From Stigmatella aurantiaca (GTDB taxonomy: Bacteria; Myxococcota; Myxococcia; Myxococcales; Myxococcaceae), in NCBI RefSeq assembly GCF_900109545.1, contig NZ_FOAP01000010.1:186001-250000 (forward strand): a stretch of DNA of 64,000 bases. The letters are read 5' to 3'. Below the pieces are notes generated by a model that was not told the origin of the DNA, ran no database searches, and was given only the letters and a program-made list of their open reading frames with translations. Of this stretch, positions 1 through 7,727 are shown piece after piece. Numbering within the stretch: the first letter of the stretch is position 1; every line of letters begins with the position of its first letter. The position numbers were made by a program, and so were the translations under genes.

Positions 1-418
1 TCAGCTCGTGGAGGAGCAGCTCGTCCAGGTCCCGCTGCGAGGCCTTCAGCGGCTCCCACGTCTCCGGTGACTGGACGTCCAGCAGATCGTAGCGGGCCCA
101 GGCCCGGAGCCAGGTGTAGCCCGAGCGGCCGGTGACCCGCTCCAGGGCGCCATGGTCTGGCTGGAGGCGCACGGTCACCGGTTGGGTGAGCCGCCCCCAT
201 CGCATGAGCGGGGGGGTGGCGTTCTGGATGGCCCTCTGGAGCATCGCCGCCGCGTCCGGCTTCTTGGGCGGAACCTGGAGCTGGAAGACGCCGAGCCCTG
301 TTTCCAGCGGGGCTTTCTCGGCCACCAGCCGGGAGCGGGACCCCAGGCATCCGGTTCCCAGCAGCAGGCAGAGCACCGCCGTAAGTCCTGCCCGCCTGTG
401 GCCCAGTCCTTCCGTCAC
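1..418 (-). CDS. Lipoprotein, 3' end off window (possible metallopeptidase-like)
   Basis: The visible 139 codons begin with a GTG start at 418 and run off the left edge. The N-terminus is a lipoprotein signal: a hydrophobic stretch followed by LLGTGC with the lipid-bearing Cys at residue 24. The mature part is not a family I can name, but the last visible residues are LLLHEL. A histidine or threonine just past the edge would make this an HExxH-like zinc site, which cannot be checked here. The next in-frame GTG, at 424, is an alternative start. It lies 8 nt after the stop of the upstream phosphatase-fold gene, so the two are probably co-transcribed. Confidence 0.7.
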   Translation of the reverse strand, partial: MTEGLGHRRAGLTAVLCLLLGTGCLGSRSRLVAEKAPLETGLGVFQLQVPPKKPDAAAMLQRAIQNATPPLMRWGRLTQPVTVRLQPDHGALERVTGRSGYTWLRAWARYDLLDVQSPETWEPLKASQRDLDELLLHEL

Positions 419-425
419 GCGCACC

Positions 426-1400
426 TCACTCCACGGCCAGCCACCGCAGCACCGTGCGGCCCACGTCGGCCACGGTGGCCAGGGCGTCCAGCTCGGGCGC
501 CGGGGGGCCAAAGTAGAGCACGGGCACGGGGTTCAGGGTGTGGCTTCGCGTGGAGAGGTCCTCCACATTGCCGTGGTCGCTACAGATGAGGATCCGGGCA
601 TCCTCCGGGCGGGTGGCGATCACCGCCCGGGCGAACTGGTCGAAGGTGTCCAGTGCTTCCAGGGCCGCGCCGAAGTCCTGGGCGTGTCCGGCCTCGTCCG
701 CCAGGTAGTGCTCGAAGAAGGTGAAGTCCATGCCCTCGGCCACCCGCCAGAAGATGCGCGCGGCCTCCTCGGGCGTGCGCTGGGGCACGGAGAAGCCCCG
801 GTGCTGGGCCCGCAGGCCGGTGATGTCGTGGGAGAGCCCCGCGCCCCCCCGGGCATCGTCCAGGGTGCGCAGGGGGACCTTCGCGGCGGCGAAGGCCAGG
901 GTGGAGGCGGAGGCCTTCAGGCGGCGCAGCGTGGCGGGGGGGAAGGTGAACTCGGCGGGCTCGGCGGAGGCGCGGCGGGGCAGCTTCAGGGCGTCCAGGT
1001 AGGCGACAGGGTAGGTGTTGGCGAAGGTGGCCGAGCGTCCCGCGGCCACCAGGCGCTTCACCAGGGAGCGCTCGGCGAGCAGCGCCTGGAGGGGGGGATT
1101 GGGGTAGCCCAGCACGTGGCGCTGGATGAGGGCAGGGGCCGGGTCCCCCGTGAGGATGGCGGTCTGGTTGGAGGCCGACTGGGGGCGGCCTTCCACGCCA
1201 AACGTGGTGTCCACGGGGTGGTAGTGTCCACTCCCCGGGAGGGGGAGCCCGGACCCCTCGCCGAACCGGGAGAGCAGGTGCTCCCTCCGGGCCAGCGGGT
1301 TGACGGAGGGGTCCTTCCGGCCCACCCCCACACCATCGATGAAGAGGAGCGCGACGCGCACGGCCTCTGACTGTATCCTCGAATTCCCCGCTTCCGTCAT
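426..1400 (-). CDS. Alkaline-phosphatase-superfamily metalloenzyme
   Basis: This 324-residue protein belongs to the phosphoglycerate-mutase/phosphopentomutase branch of the alkaline phosphatase superfamily. It begins with the metal-binding core (LLFIDGVGVG), has a central ...ASNQTAIL segment where the phospho-acceptor Ser/Thr normally lies, and ends with the metal ligands SDHGN about 50 residues before the C-terminus. No signal peptide is seen, so it is probably cytoplasmic. The substrate is not evident. The ATG at 1400 is only 2 nt from the divergent start of the DUF4388 gene; a GTG at 1361 just before the conserved core is a credible shorter start and would leave room for promoters. Confidence 0.75.
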   Translation of the reverse strand: MTEAGNSRIQSEAVRVALLFIDGVGVGRKDPSVNPLARREHLLSRFGEGSGLPLPGSGHYHPVDTTFGVEGRPQSASNQTAILTGDPAPALIQRHVLGYPNPPLQALLAERSLVKRLVAAGRSATFANTYPVAYLDALKLPRRASAEPAEFTFPPATLRRLKASASTLAFAAAKVPLRTLDDARGGAGLSHDITGLRAQHRGFSVPQRTPEEAARIFWRVAEGMDFTFFEHYLADEAGHAQDFGAALEALDTFDQFARAVIATRPEDARILICSDHGNVEDLSTRSHTLNPVPVLYFGPPAPELDALATVADVGRTVLRWLAVE

Positions 1401-1402
1401 CT

Positions 1403-2491
1403 ATGGCCATCCAAGGCGATCTCTTTAGCTACCCCCTTCCTGAACTCCTCCAATGGCTGGACGGCTCCCGCAAGACGGGAACGTTGCAGCTCTCGTGGGA
1501 GGCGGGCGAGCGCAAGCTCTTTGTCCTCTCCGGCCAGGTGACCGCCATGTCCAGTGCCGGCCTGCGCGAGCGCGTGGCGCGGCTCTCGGAGCTGGCCCGG
1601 CTGTGCCGGGGCAACCGGGTGCTCGCGGCCTTCGACGAGCTGCAGCGCGACCCGGACGTGGAGGACGCCTTCCTGCGGCACGGCGTGGACGTGCGGATGG
1701 TGCGGGAGATGGGCCGCGAGGAGCTGGTCAGCTCGGTGATGGACCTGACCATGGCGGGCCGGGGCACCTTCCACTGGACGGAGGATGGGGACCGGACGGG
1801 CGAGGACTGGCTCCCCTCGGACATGAGCCTCCGGGAGCTGCTCTTCGAGTCGCTGCGGTGGGTGGACGAGCACGCGGACGTGGAGCGGGCGCTGCCCATC
1901 GACGCGATGAGCGTGCGCGCCCTGGCGCCGCCCAGCGCCAGCCAGCCGTTCCTGCACCGGGCCCTGCTCACGCTGTGCGCCCAGCCACAGAACCTGGGGC
2001 GGCTGCGGCTGTCCATGGGCGTGTCGCGCTCGGCGCTGACCCGGCGCGTGTACGACTTGCTGCGGCTGAAGCTGGTGGAGGTGGAGGGGGCGCCCCACGT
2101 GGAGGCCGACCCCGTGGCGGAGATGCTGGAGAAGGGCGCTGTGCTGGTGCGCGAGGGGCAGTTCGACGCGGCGGGCATCATCTGCGCCTCGCTGTTGTCG
2201 AGCGACCCGGCGGACCGGCGCGTGCGCGAGTTCGCGCGCATGGTGCAGCGCGAGCACGTGGCGGCGCTCTATGGCGAGCTGTCCCCGGTGGCCGTGCCCG
2301 TCATGGTGCATGACCCCGGGGCGATGACGCTGCTCAAGCCCGAGGAGCGGCAGATCGCCGGCCTCGTCAACGGGCACTGGGACGTCTCGACGCTGGTGCT
2401 GGCGGTGCCCGCGCGCGAGCTGGACACCCTGCGCACCCTGGCGAAGCTCACGCGCATGGGGCTGCTCCAGCTCACCGTGCCCGGGCGCTGA
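1403..2491 (+). CDS. DUF4388 domain protein
   Basis: The 362-residue protein opens with the DUF4388 (PatA-N-like) signature GDLF.YPLPELLQWLDGSRKTGTL, then FVLSGQVTAMSS, which is common in myxobacterial regulators. The middle (about residues 175-240) looks like a winged-helix segment (LSMGVSRSALTRRVYDLLRLKLVEVE), and the C-terminus contains a second small winged-helix-like region (LVNGHWDVSTLV). No catalytic domain is visible. Such proteins are usually partners in motility or developmental signalling; the actual role here is unknown. It starts 2 nt from the divergent phosphatase-fold gene. Confidence 0.75.
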   Translation: MAIQGDLFSYPLPELLQWLDGSRKTGTLQLSWEAGERKLFVLSGQVTAMSSAGLRERVARLSELARLCRGNRVLAAFDELQRDPDVEDAFLRHGVDVRMVREMGREELVSSVMDLTMAGRGTFHWTEDGDRTGEDWLPSDMSLRELLFESLRWVDEHADVERALPIDAMSVRALAPPSASQPFLHRALLTLCAQPQNLGRLRLSMGVSRSALTRRVYDLLRLKLVEVEGAPHVEADPVAEMLEKGAVLVREGQFDAAGIICASLLSSDPADRRVREFARMVQREHVAALYGELSPVAVPVMVHDPGAMTLLKPEERQIAGLVNGHWDVSTLVLAVPARELDTLRTLAKLTRMGLLQLTVPGR

Positions 2492-2511
2492 AGCCCTGTC
2501 CGCGCGCCCGG
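2481..2511. terminator. Inverted repeat between convergent genes
   Basis: Perfect 8-bp arms CCGGGCGC (2481-2488) and GCGCCCGG (2504-2511) with a 15-nt loop sit exactly between the convergent stops at 2491 and 2512. There is no T-run. The position suits a bidirectional terminator. Confidence 0.5.
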
Positions 2512-3651
2512 CTATGCCGTCTCTGGCAGCCGGGCGTCGTTGAGCCGGGTGAAGACCTGCATCAGGAAGTAGAGGGCGAAGGCCGCGTCATCCACGCGCA
2601 GCGTCTCCACGCGCTTGGAGAGCCCCTGGAGCTTCAGCAGGTCCGCGCCATCCGTGCGCAGCAGGAAGCCCTGCTGGGCGAGCGTTCCCTCGCCGGCGTA
2701 GGCCAGGGCGCGCCGGACGGCGTCCATGCACGAGGCCACGCAGGTGCCGTACTGGCCGCTGGCGAAGGCGGCCTCGGCGGCCCGGGCGTAGTCGAACAAG
2801 TCCCCGGGGGCCAGGGCGCTCGCGGGGCCCAGGGTGCGCTGGCCCGCCGGGGTGGGCGCCGGGGCCGTCAGCGGCGCCGGGGTCTCCACCCGGGGCGCCT
2901 GGGCCGTGGCGGCCTGGGCGGGGTTCTGGCGGGGCATGAGCGAGGGCGGATGGGCGGGGAGGCCGGTGTGGGACGGGGGGCGGGGCAGGTGCTGGCTCAG
3001 CCGGGCCTCCAGGCCCGCGCCCGGGTTCTCCACGGGCGGCGCGGTGGGGCGGGGCGAGGGGACGATGCGCTTGGCCCGCAGGTCCTTGATGACCAGCCGG
3101 GTGATGGACTTGAGCGTGTCGAGGACGCCCTGGCCGCTGGTGGCGGCGGTCTCGTACTCGGGCACCCCGCGGGTGTTGAGCACCGCGCGCAGCTGCTCCA
3201 CGGGCAGCGTCTTCTCGATGTCCCGCTTGTTCCACTGCATCACCAACGGGAAGCGGTCCAGGCGGACGCCCTGCTCCAGCAGGTTCTCCTCCAGGTTCTG
3301 GAGCGACTCGCGGTTGGAGTCCAGGGCCTCGGGCTGCGAGTCGGCGACGAACACCACGCCGTCGGCGCCCTGGAGCACCAGCTTGCGGGTGGCGTTGTAG
3401 AAGACCTGGCCCGGCACGGTGTAGAGCGCCAACCGGACCGAGCAGTCGTTGACGCGCTCCACCTTCACGGGGAGGAAGTCGAAGAAGAGCGTCCGGTCCC
3501 CTTCGGTGGCGATGGACATCATCTCGCCCCGGTGCGCTGGCCGGATCGTCTCGTAGATCTTGCGCAAGGTCGTCGTCTTGCCGGAGAGACCCGGACCATA
3601 GAAGACGATCTTGGCGGCCACTTCGCGGGCCATCAGGTTCACGCTGCTCAC
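2512..3651 (-). CDS. MglA-like Ras-family GTPase with C-terminal extension
   Basis: Residues 1-195 closely resemble the gliding-motility GTPase MglA: P-loop GPGLSGKT at 19-26, DRTLFFDFLP at 52-61, the MglA-type switch TVPGQ at 78-82, and NKRD as the nucleotide-base motif. Unlike MglA (about 195 residues) it continues through a Pro/Ala-rich linker (about 200-285) to an Ala-rich C-terminal domain of about 95 residues of unknown fold. The GTG start overlaps the anmK stop in a GTGA, so translation is probably coupled; an ATG at 3633 is an alternative. It is a paralogue of MglA rather than MglA itself: a probable cell-polarity or trafficking switch. Confidence 0.85.
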   Translation of the reverse strand: MSSVNLMAREVAAKIVFYGPGLSGKTTTLRKIYETIRPAHRGEMMSIATEGDRTLFFDFLPVKVERVNDCSVRLALYTVPGQVFYNATRKLVLQGADGVVFVADSQPEALDSNRESLQNLEENLLEQGVRLDRFPLVMQWNKRDIEKTLPVEQLRAVLNTRGVPEYETAATSGQGVLDTLKSITRLVIKDLRAKRIVPSPRPTAPPVENPGAGLEARLSQHLPRPPSHTGLPAHPPSLMPRQNPAQAATAQAPRVETPAPLTAPAPTPAGQRTLGPASALAPGDLFDYARAAEAAFASGQYGTCVASCMDAVRRALAYAGEGTLAQQGFLLRTDGADLLKLQGLSKRVETLRVDDAAFALYFLMQVFTRLNDARLPETA

Positions 3652-4802
3652 GGTGTCAGCTTACCTAGAACGACTTGGCGCCTCGCGCCAGTCGCGGACG
3701 GTACATTCGCGGCGGTTCCCGAGAGGTACTCGGCCGCCAACAGGGCGAAACAGGCTGCTTCCTTCGCGCCTTCGGGGAAGCCCAGCGTGTCCAGGAGGCG
3801 CACGGGCAGGGGGGCCAGCCGCTCGGTGAACCGGCCCATCAGGTAGGGATTCCGCGTGCCACCTCCCGAGACGTACACGGCCTCCAGGCTCCCGAAGCGG
3901 GGCAGGACGTGCACCTCGTAGGCCCGGGCCATGGACTCGACGGTGAAGGTGAGCGCCGTGGCCATCAAGTCGTAGGGGCGCGAGGCGCCCCGCTCCCAGA
4001 GCCGCTCCAGCAGCGCGCCGCCGAAGCCCTCCCGCCCCGCGCTGCGCGGCGGGGGCTGGGCGAAGAACGGCAGGGTGAGCAGCTCCTCCAGCAGCTCCGG
4101 GAGGACCTGGCCGCGCCGCGAGAGCTGGCCGTCGAGGTCGCACGCGAGCTGGCCCTGGGTGATGCGCCGGGCCAGCCCGTCCAGCAGCATGTTGCCGGGC
4201 CCGGTGTCGAAGGCGAGGGTGTCCTCCAGCCGGTCTCCCACGACGGCCAGGTTGGCGATGCCCCCGATGTTCTGGAACGCCCGGGCGGTGCCCGCTTTCC
4301 GGAAGATGGCCCAGTCGAGGTAGGGGATGAGCGGCGCGCCCTCGCCCCCCGCGGCCATGTCCCGGGTGCGGAAGTCACTCACCACGGGGATGCCCGTGCG
4401 CTCGGCGATGACGGCGGCCTCGCCGAGCTGGAGTGTGGAGGGGACGGGGGAGAGGCTCGCGGGGAGGTGGGCCACCGTCTGCCCGTGGGAGCCGATGACG
4501 TGGATGTCCCGGGGCGAGAGGCCCGCGTGGGCGATGACGTCCAGGGCGGCCGAGGCGAAGCGCTCGCCCAGCTCGAAGTTGAGCGCGCAGAGCGTCCGGG
4601 CGTCGTTGGCCGCGAGCACCCGCTGGGTGAAGGCGGGGGGAAAGGGGTGGGACACGTGGGACACCAGCTCCAGCGTCACCTGGGCGCCGGTGCCCTCCAC
4701 GCGGCAGAGCGCGGCCTCCGCCGCGTCCACGCTGGTCCCGGACAGCAGCCCGATGCACAGCCGCGAGGACGGAGCCGAAGGCCCGGAAGCGCGAGAGCTC
4801 AT
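3648..4802 (-). CDS. anmK: Anhydro-N-acetylmuramic acid kinase
   Basis: AnmK phosphorylates and opens 1,6-anhydro-MurNAc released during cell-wall turnover, giving MurNAc-6-phosphate for MurQ, which is also encoded here about 3 kb upstream in the same direction. The 384-residue protein has the N-terminal phosphate-binding GLLSGTSVD, then GSHGQTVAHLP, QNIGGIANL, FDTGPGN and the C-terminal VSGGGTRNP, in family order. It has a TAGACT box 7 nt before the ATG and no Shine-Dalgarno sequence, so it may be transcribed as a leaderless message. Its stop overlaps the MglA-like gene. Confidence 0.95.
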   Translation of the reverse strand: MSSRASGPSAPSSRLCIGLLSGTSVDAAEAALCRVEGTGAQVTLELVSHVSHPFPPAFTQRVLAANDARTLCALNFELGERFASAALDVIAHAGLSPRDIHVIGSHGQTVAHLPASLSPVPSTLQLGEAAVIAERTGIPVVSDFRTRDMAAGGEGAPLIPYLDWAIFRKAGTARAFQNIGGIANLAVVGDRLEDTLAFDTGPGNMLLDGLARRITQGQLACDLDGQLSRRGQVLPELLEELLTLPFFAQPPPRSAGREGFGGALLERLWERGASRPYDLMATALTFTVESMARAYEVHVLPRFGSLEAVYVSGGGTRNPYLMGRFTERLAPLPVRLLDTLGFPEGAKEAACFALLAAEYLSGTAANVPSATGARRQVVLGKLTP

Positions 4803-4809
4803 GCCCCGG

Positions 4810-4815
4810 AGTCTA
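4810..4815 (-). promoter_or_regulatory. Putative -10 box of leaderless anmK transcript
   Basis: TAGACT on the minus strand lies 7 nt before the anmK ATG, so transcription would begin at or next to the start codon. No Shine-Dalgarno sequence or clear TTGACA-like -35 is present. Confidence 0.4.
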
Positions 4816-4861
4816 TGCCCTGGGCGCTTTCTCTAGGAGGGGGGAGGGGCTGGCCAGGCGT

Positions 4862-5956
4862 TCAGTGGGCCCCTTCCCCTCTGGGGGCAGGGGGCGGGGT
4901 GGGGGCCGCCAGCGGCTCCACGCGGACGAGGAAGGACTCCTTCCACCGCAGCTTCGACTTCAAGGTGTCCTCGCGGAGCCAGTACGCCAGGGGGGTGGGG
5001 GCGCCACTGCGCAGGCCCATGAGCGGAATGCCCTGGTTCTGCACGTAGGGGTTCGCGGAGAGCTGGGGGAACGGGTAGGGATCGTTGACGAGGTACCAGG
5101 TGGTGGCCTGGGTCTTCAGGGCGCCGGTGATCAGCGCGAGGTGCAGGGGCGGAAAGAAGCTGTTCAGTCCCGGCTCCGTCACGGCGGAGGGGGCGCCGGG
5201 GTTGAGGCCCACGAGGACGGGGTTGCCTTGCTCCAGCTCGCGCCGCACCTCGCCCGAGTCGAGCACGGGGGCGGCGGCGGCGAAGAGGCGCGGCGGCTGG
5301 CGGCTGGGGGTGGTGCGCTTGCGCGGGAAGTCCGTCAGCATGCCCAGGACTTCGTACGTGCTTCCACCGGCCATGGACTTGCAGAAGTTGCAGTTCGAAT
5401 TGCACTCGAACCGGGGGTTGCCCGCGAACAGCGTGCGGACAATGGTGCACTGCGTGGGAAAGCCGGGCGGATCCCCCGCGCCAAGCACGCCGTAATGGCG
5501 GAAGAGCATCTCCCCGATGGAGAGCCAGCTCCACGCGGGCCGGGTCTGGAACGTGGGCGGAATGGGCAGCTTCTTGAGCTGGACGTCCGGCTCGCGCTGA
5601 AGCTCCGCGGTGCAGGACACGGGGCCCTGCGTCAGGGTGGCCTTCCAGGTGGAGCCCTCGAGGGGGCCCGCGAGTTCGGCCTGGTAATGGTGGGGGACGC
5701 TCGCGGTGAGGCGCAGCGAGTTCTCCTCCACCGAGAGGGTCTTGAGCTGCGCCGAGAGCCCTTGCTGCGGCGAGCCCATGAAGCCTTCGAGGCCCTCCGC
5801 GCCCTGGGTGATGAACACCGTCAACGGGAAGGGTGGGGGCGTCTGCCCGGGGGCGGAGGCCTGGGGTGGGCAGGTCACGGGACCCTCCCAGAGGCCCTCC
5901 ACCGGAGGAGACGCGGCCAACCAGGCGGTCATGGAGAGGGAAAGGAGAATGCTCAT
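4862..5956 (-). CDS. Secreted papain-like protein with catalytic Cys replaced by Ser
   Basis: The 364-residue protein starts at the ATG at 5956, giving a signal peptide (MSILLSLSMTAWLAASP); the much longer upstream frame is antisense-like filler. Residues 20-120 form a small beta-rich domain. The C-terminal half resembles the C39/C70 papain-like peptidases: the segment normally reading CWAAxGEM reads SWLSIGEM here with Ser143 at the Cys site, followed by a Cys-rich loop (CNSNCNFC), HLALITGA and NDPYP for the His and Asn/Asp. It is probably an inactive relative, perhaps a binding protein. It lies 23 nt after the DUF3396 immunity gene. Confidence 0.65.
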   Translation of the reverse strand: MSILLSLSMTAWLAASPPVEGLWEGPVTCPPQASAPGQTPPPFPLTVFITQGAEGLEGFMGSPQQGLSAQLKTLSVEENSLRLTASVPHHYQAELAGPLEGSTWKATLTQGPVSCTAELQREPDVQLKKLPIPPTFQTRPAWSWLSIGEMLFRHYGVLGAGDPPGFPTQCTIVRTLFAGNPRFECNSNCNFCKSMAGGSTYEVLGMLTDFPRKRTTPSRQPPRLFAAAAPVLDSGEVRRELEQGNPVLVGLNPGAPSAVTEPGLNSFFPPLHLALITGALKTQATTWYLVNDPYPFPQLSANPYVQNQGIPLMGLRSGAPTPLAYWLREDTLKSKLRWKESFLVRVEPLAAPTPPPAPRGEGAH

Positions 5957-5979
5957 CGGCGGGACTCCGGAAGCCTGAT

Positions 5980-6888
5980 TCAGTCGAGGAAGCGCCGTTC
6001 CCACTTTTGGCGCACCTCTTCGGGAAAGTATGCCCAAGGGCCTTGAGTGTGATGCAGCCAGGGCCCCAGCGCGTGTGCCAGTTCTCTGTAGTGAGTCAAT
6101 GGATGACCGGAGAGCGTGTCGCCCGCTTCCGGCCGAGGGCCCAGGGAGATGGCAACGCTGCCTCCCGCGAGAGGGCGTACCTCCGTATGGGGCGAATGCA
6201 GGCGGGATCGAAGTGTATCGGTATCGCCCAGCCGGCCGAGTGCGAGGGGCCCCAGGAAAGTCAGCCAGGCGGGGCCTCTGAGCTGGTGGCCGAGCTGCCA
6301 GGAAAGGGAGTCCACGTCGGCGATATCGATGCCAGGATAGCGCAAGCACACACGCGCCAGTTCCTCCTCGGTCTGACGAACACCCCGGAGGGCGTTGAAC
6401 GAGAGTCCCGCGTGGCCTGAGCTGAAGGGCAGCGCTGTTCCCAGTGCCAAGGCCAGTTCGAGGACACGTGCCGGGCCTTGTGCTTCCAGGAATTCCGTGG
6501 GCAGCCAGAATCCAACGGCTGAGACCGCATCCGGCTCAGCGTCTCTCAGCCGGACAAGCTGCTTACCGTAGTACTCGAAACGAAAAGCATGAACGCCCGC
6601 AGGGTCATCTACCAGCTCGAAACCGGGCCAACGTCCTTCCAGGATTTCGCGCCGCGTGGCTTCCCACCCGCTGGCATCGAGTCCGCTCCAATCGCCCTGA
6701 TGGTCATTGAACCAGCCGAGTGCGTGAGTGCCCACGGCATCTAGATAAGTATCCAGCGCGTTGAGCACTTCCTGGCCGATGTCCTTCCTGGCGCGGTGCA
6801 TGTAGAAGCAAATCTTCAAGCCTTCGCGAATCAGGGGGATTCCCTGGCTTGAGACAATGCGGATCCGGGGCAGGGTGGGCTCACTCAT
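5980..6888 (-). CDS. DUF3396/TsiV-like immunity protein
   Basis: The ATG at 6888 gives 302 residues and overlaps the stop of the upstream toxin-like lipoprotein in an ATGA, the layout of a cognate immunity gene. The sequence matches the DUF3396 (type VI immunity, TsiV-like) family as I know it: GLKICFYMHRAR near the N-terminus, FRFEYYGKQLV, SGHAGLSFN, and a run of the type RYPGIDIAD followed by SWQLGHQLRGPAWL. It has no signal peptide, so it acts in the cytoplasm. The gene is visibly richer in A/T than its neighbours, a sign of recent transfer. The family call is from recall of motifs only. Confidence 0.7.
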   Translation of the reverse strand: MSEPTLPRIRIVSSQGIPLIREGLKICFYMHRARKDIGQEVLNALDTYLDAVGTHALGWFNDHQGDWSGLDASGWEATRREILEGRWPGFELVDDPAGVHAFRFEYYGKQLVRLRDAEPDAVSAVGFWLPTEFLEAQGPARVLELALALGTALPFSSGHAGLSFNALRGVRQTEEELARVCLRYPGIDIADVDSLSWQLGHQLRGPAWLTFLGPLALGRLGDTDTLRSRLHSPHTEVRPLAGGSVAISLGPRPEAGDTLSGHPLTHYRELAHALGPWLHHTQGPWAYFPEEVRQKWERRFLD

Positions 6889-7694
6889 TTCTGTCCTCTC
6901 AGGACGCCCCAGCGGGGAGCTACCCGGGCCGGATTTCCTCCAAAGGCCTTTTGGTACATCTGCCATTGAGAGTACTCATGGTATGGATGATGTTCCGGAT
7001 AGCTGTTCCAGGTGGGCGAGTTGCTGCCTGGGCAGGGGAACTTGAAGTCATAAACATCCAGAACCTCCAGCGGGTTTCCGGTGTGAAGGACGACATCGGG
7101 CACGAGGGTGCCCACCAGTTCCTCTCCGCCTGCGCGCAATAGGGCCTTTTCTTGTGAAGGGCTGATGAGCTTCAGCTTTCCCGTGCTGAGGTCAAAACGG
7201 TAGCGTGAGTTGAGGCTGAAGCTTCCCGGGATGAGCTGGCTGAGGTGATGCTGAACGCAGTCACGGGCTGCTTGGTGCTTCTCCCTTCCGAGGAGAATGG
7301 CACGCTTGAGGGGATTGCCTTGTGCGTCCATGACCTCCTCGGCGCATTGCTGGCGTGACGGGTTGTTTCCCCCCATCAGCCTCTTGTTGACCGCGTAGTC
7401 CGCCTCCTGTGCGCATTGATGCAGAATGCCGTCGATCTGGGCTCGCAGCACCTCATCCAGGACCCTCTGGCCCGCAGCCAGAGAGGCGCCTGTTTCAGCG
7501 GCCTTTTGGCGGGAGGCTTGGACGGAGGCTGCTCTTTCCATCGCGCCTGGGCATGAGGCAGGGAAACGGAGGCACGCGTTGGTTTCCGAATCGAGCGCCT
7601 GGGCGTAGACGGATGGAGGGCGGTGGCGTGCTGTTCCAGTCCCACACGCTCCGAGAAGGAGGCCAAGAACGCAGAGGAACAGGGGCTGTCTCAT
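6885..7694 (-). CDS. Putative lipoprotein toxin (effector of DUF3396 pair)
   Basis: This 269-residue protein has a lipoprotein signal (LLLGAC, Cys17), an Ala/Gln-rich helical middle, and a compact C-terminal domain from about residue 165. That domain holds the pattern PDVVLHTG...LDVYDFKFPC, an Asp followed after about 13 residues by D-x-K, then SQWQMYQKAFGG, which resembles the PD-(D/E)xK nuclease core. Its stop overlaps the DUF3396 gene by 4 bases. I infer an antibacterial effector that is lipid-anchored, perhaps moved between kin by outer-membrane exchange like SitA. The nuclease fold is an inference from a short motif. Confidence 0.6.
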   Translation of the reverse strand: MRQPLFLCVLGLLLGACGTGTARHRPPSVYAQALDSETNACLRFPASCPGAMERAASVQASRQKAAETGASLAAGQRVLDEVLRAQIDGILHQCAQEADYAVNKRLMGGNNPSRQQCAEEVMDAQGNPLKRAILLGREKHQAARDCVQHHLSQLIPGSFSLNSRYRFDLSTGKLKLISPSQEKALLRAGGEELVGTLVPDVVLHTGNPLEVLDVYDFKFPCPGSNSPTWNSYPEHHPYHEYSQWQMYQKAFGGNPARVAPRWGVLRGQK

Positions 7695-7727
7695 GCTCGT
7701 GGGGTTCCCTCTCAGGCTTCGCCGGCG

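Noticed and set aside
5957-6349. Upstream extension of the papain-like protein to 495 residues
   Set aside because: The extension overlaps the DUF3396 gene in another frame, and the signal peptide begins at 5956.
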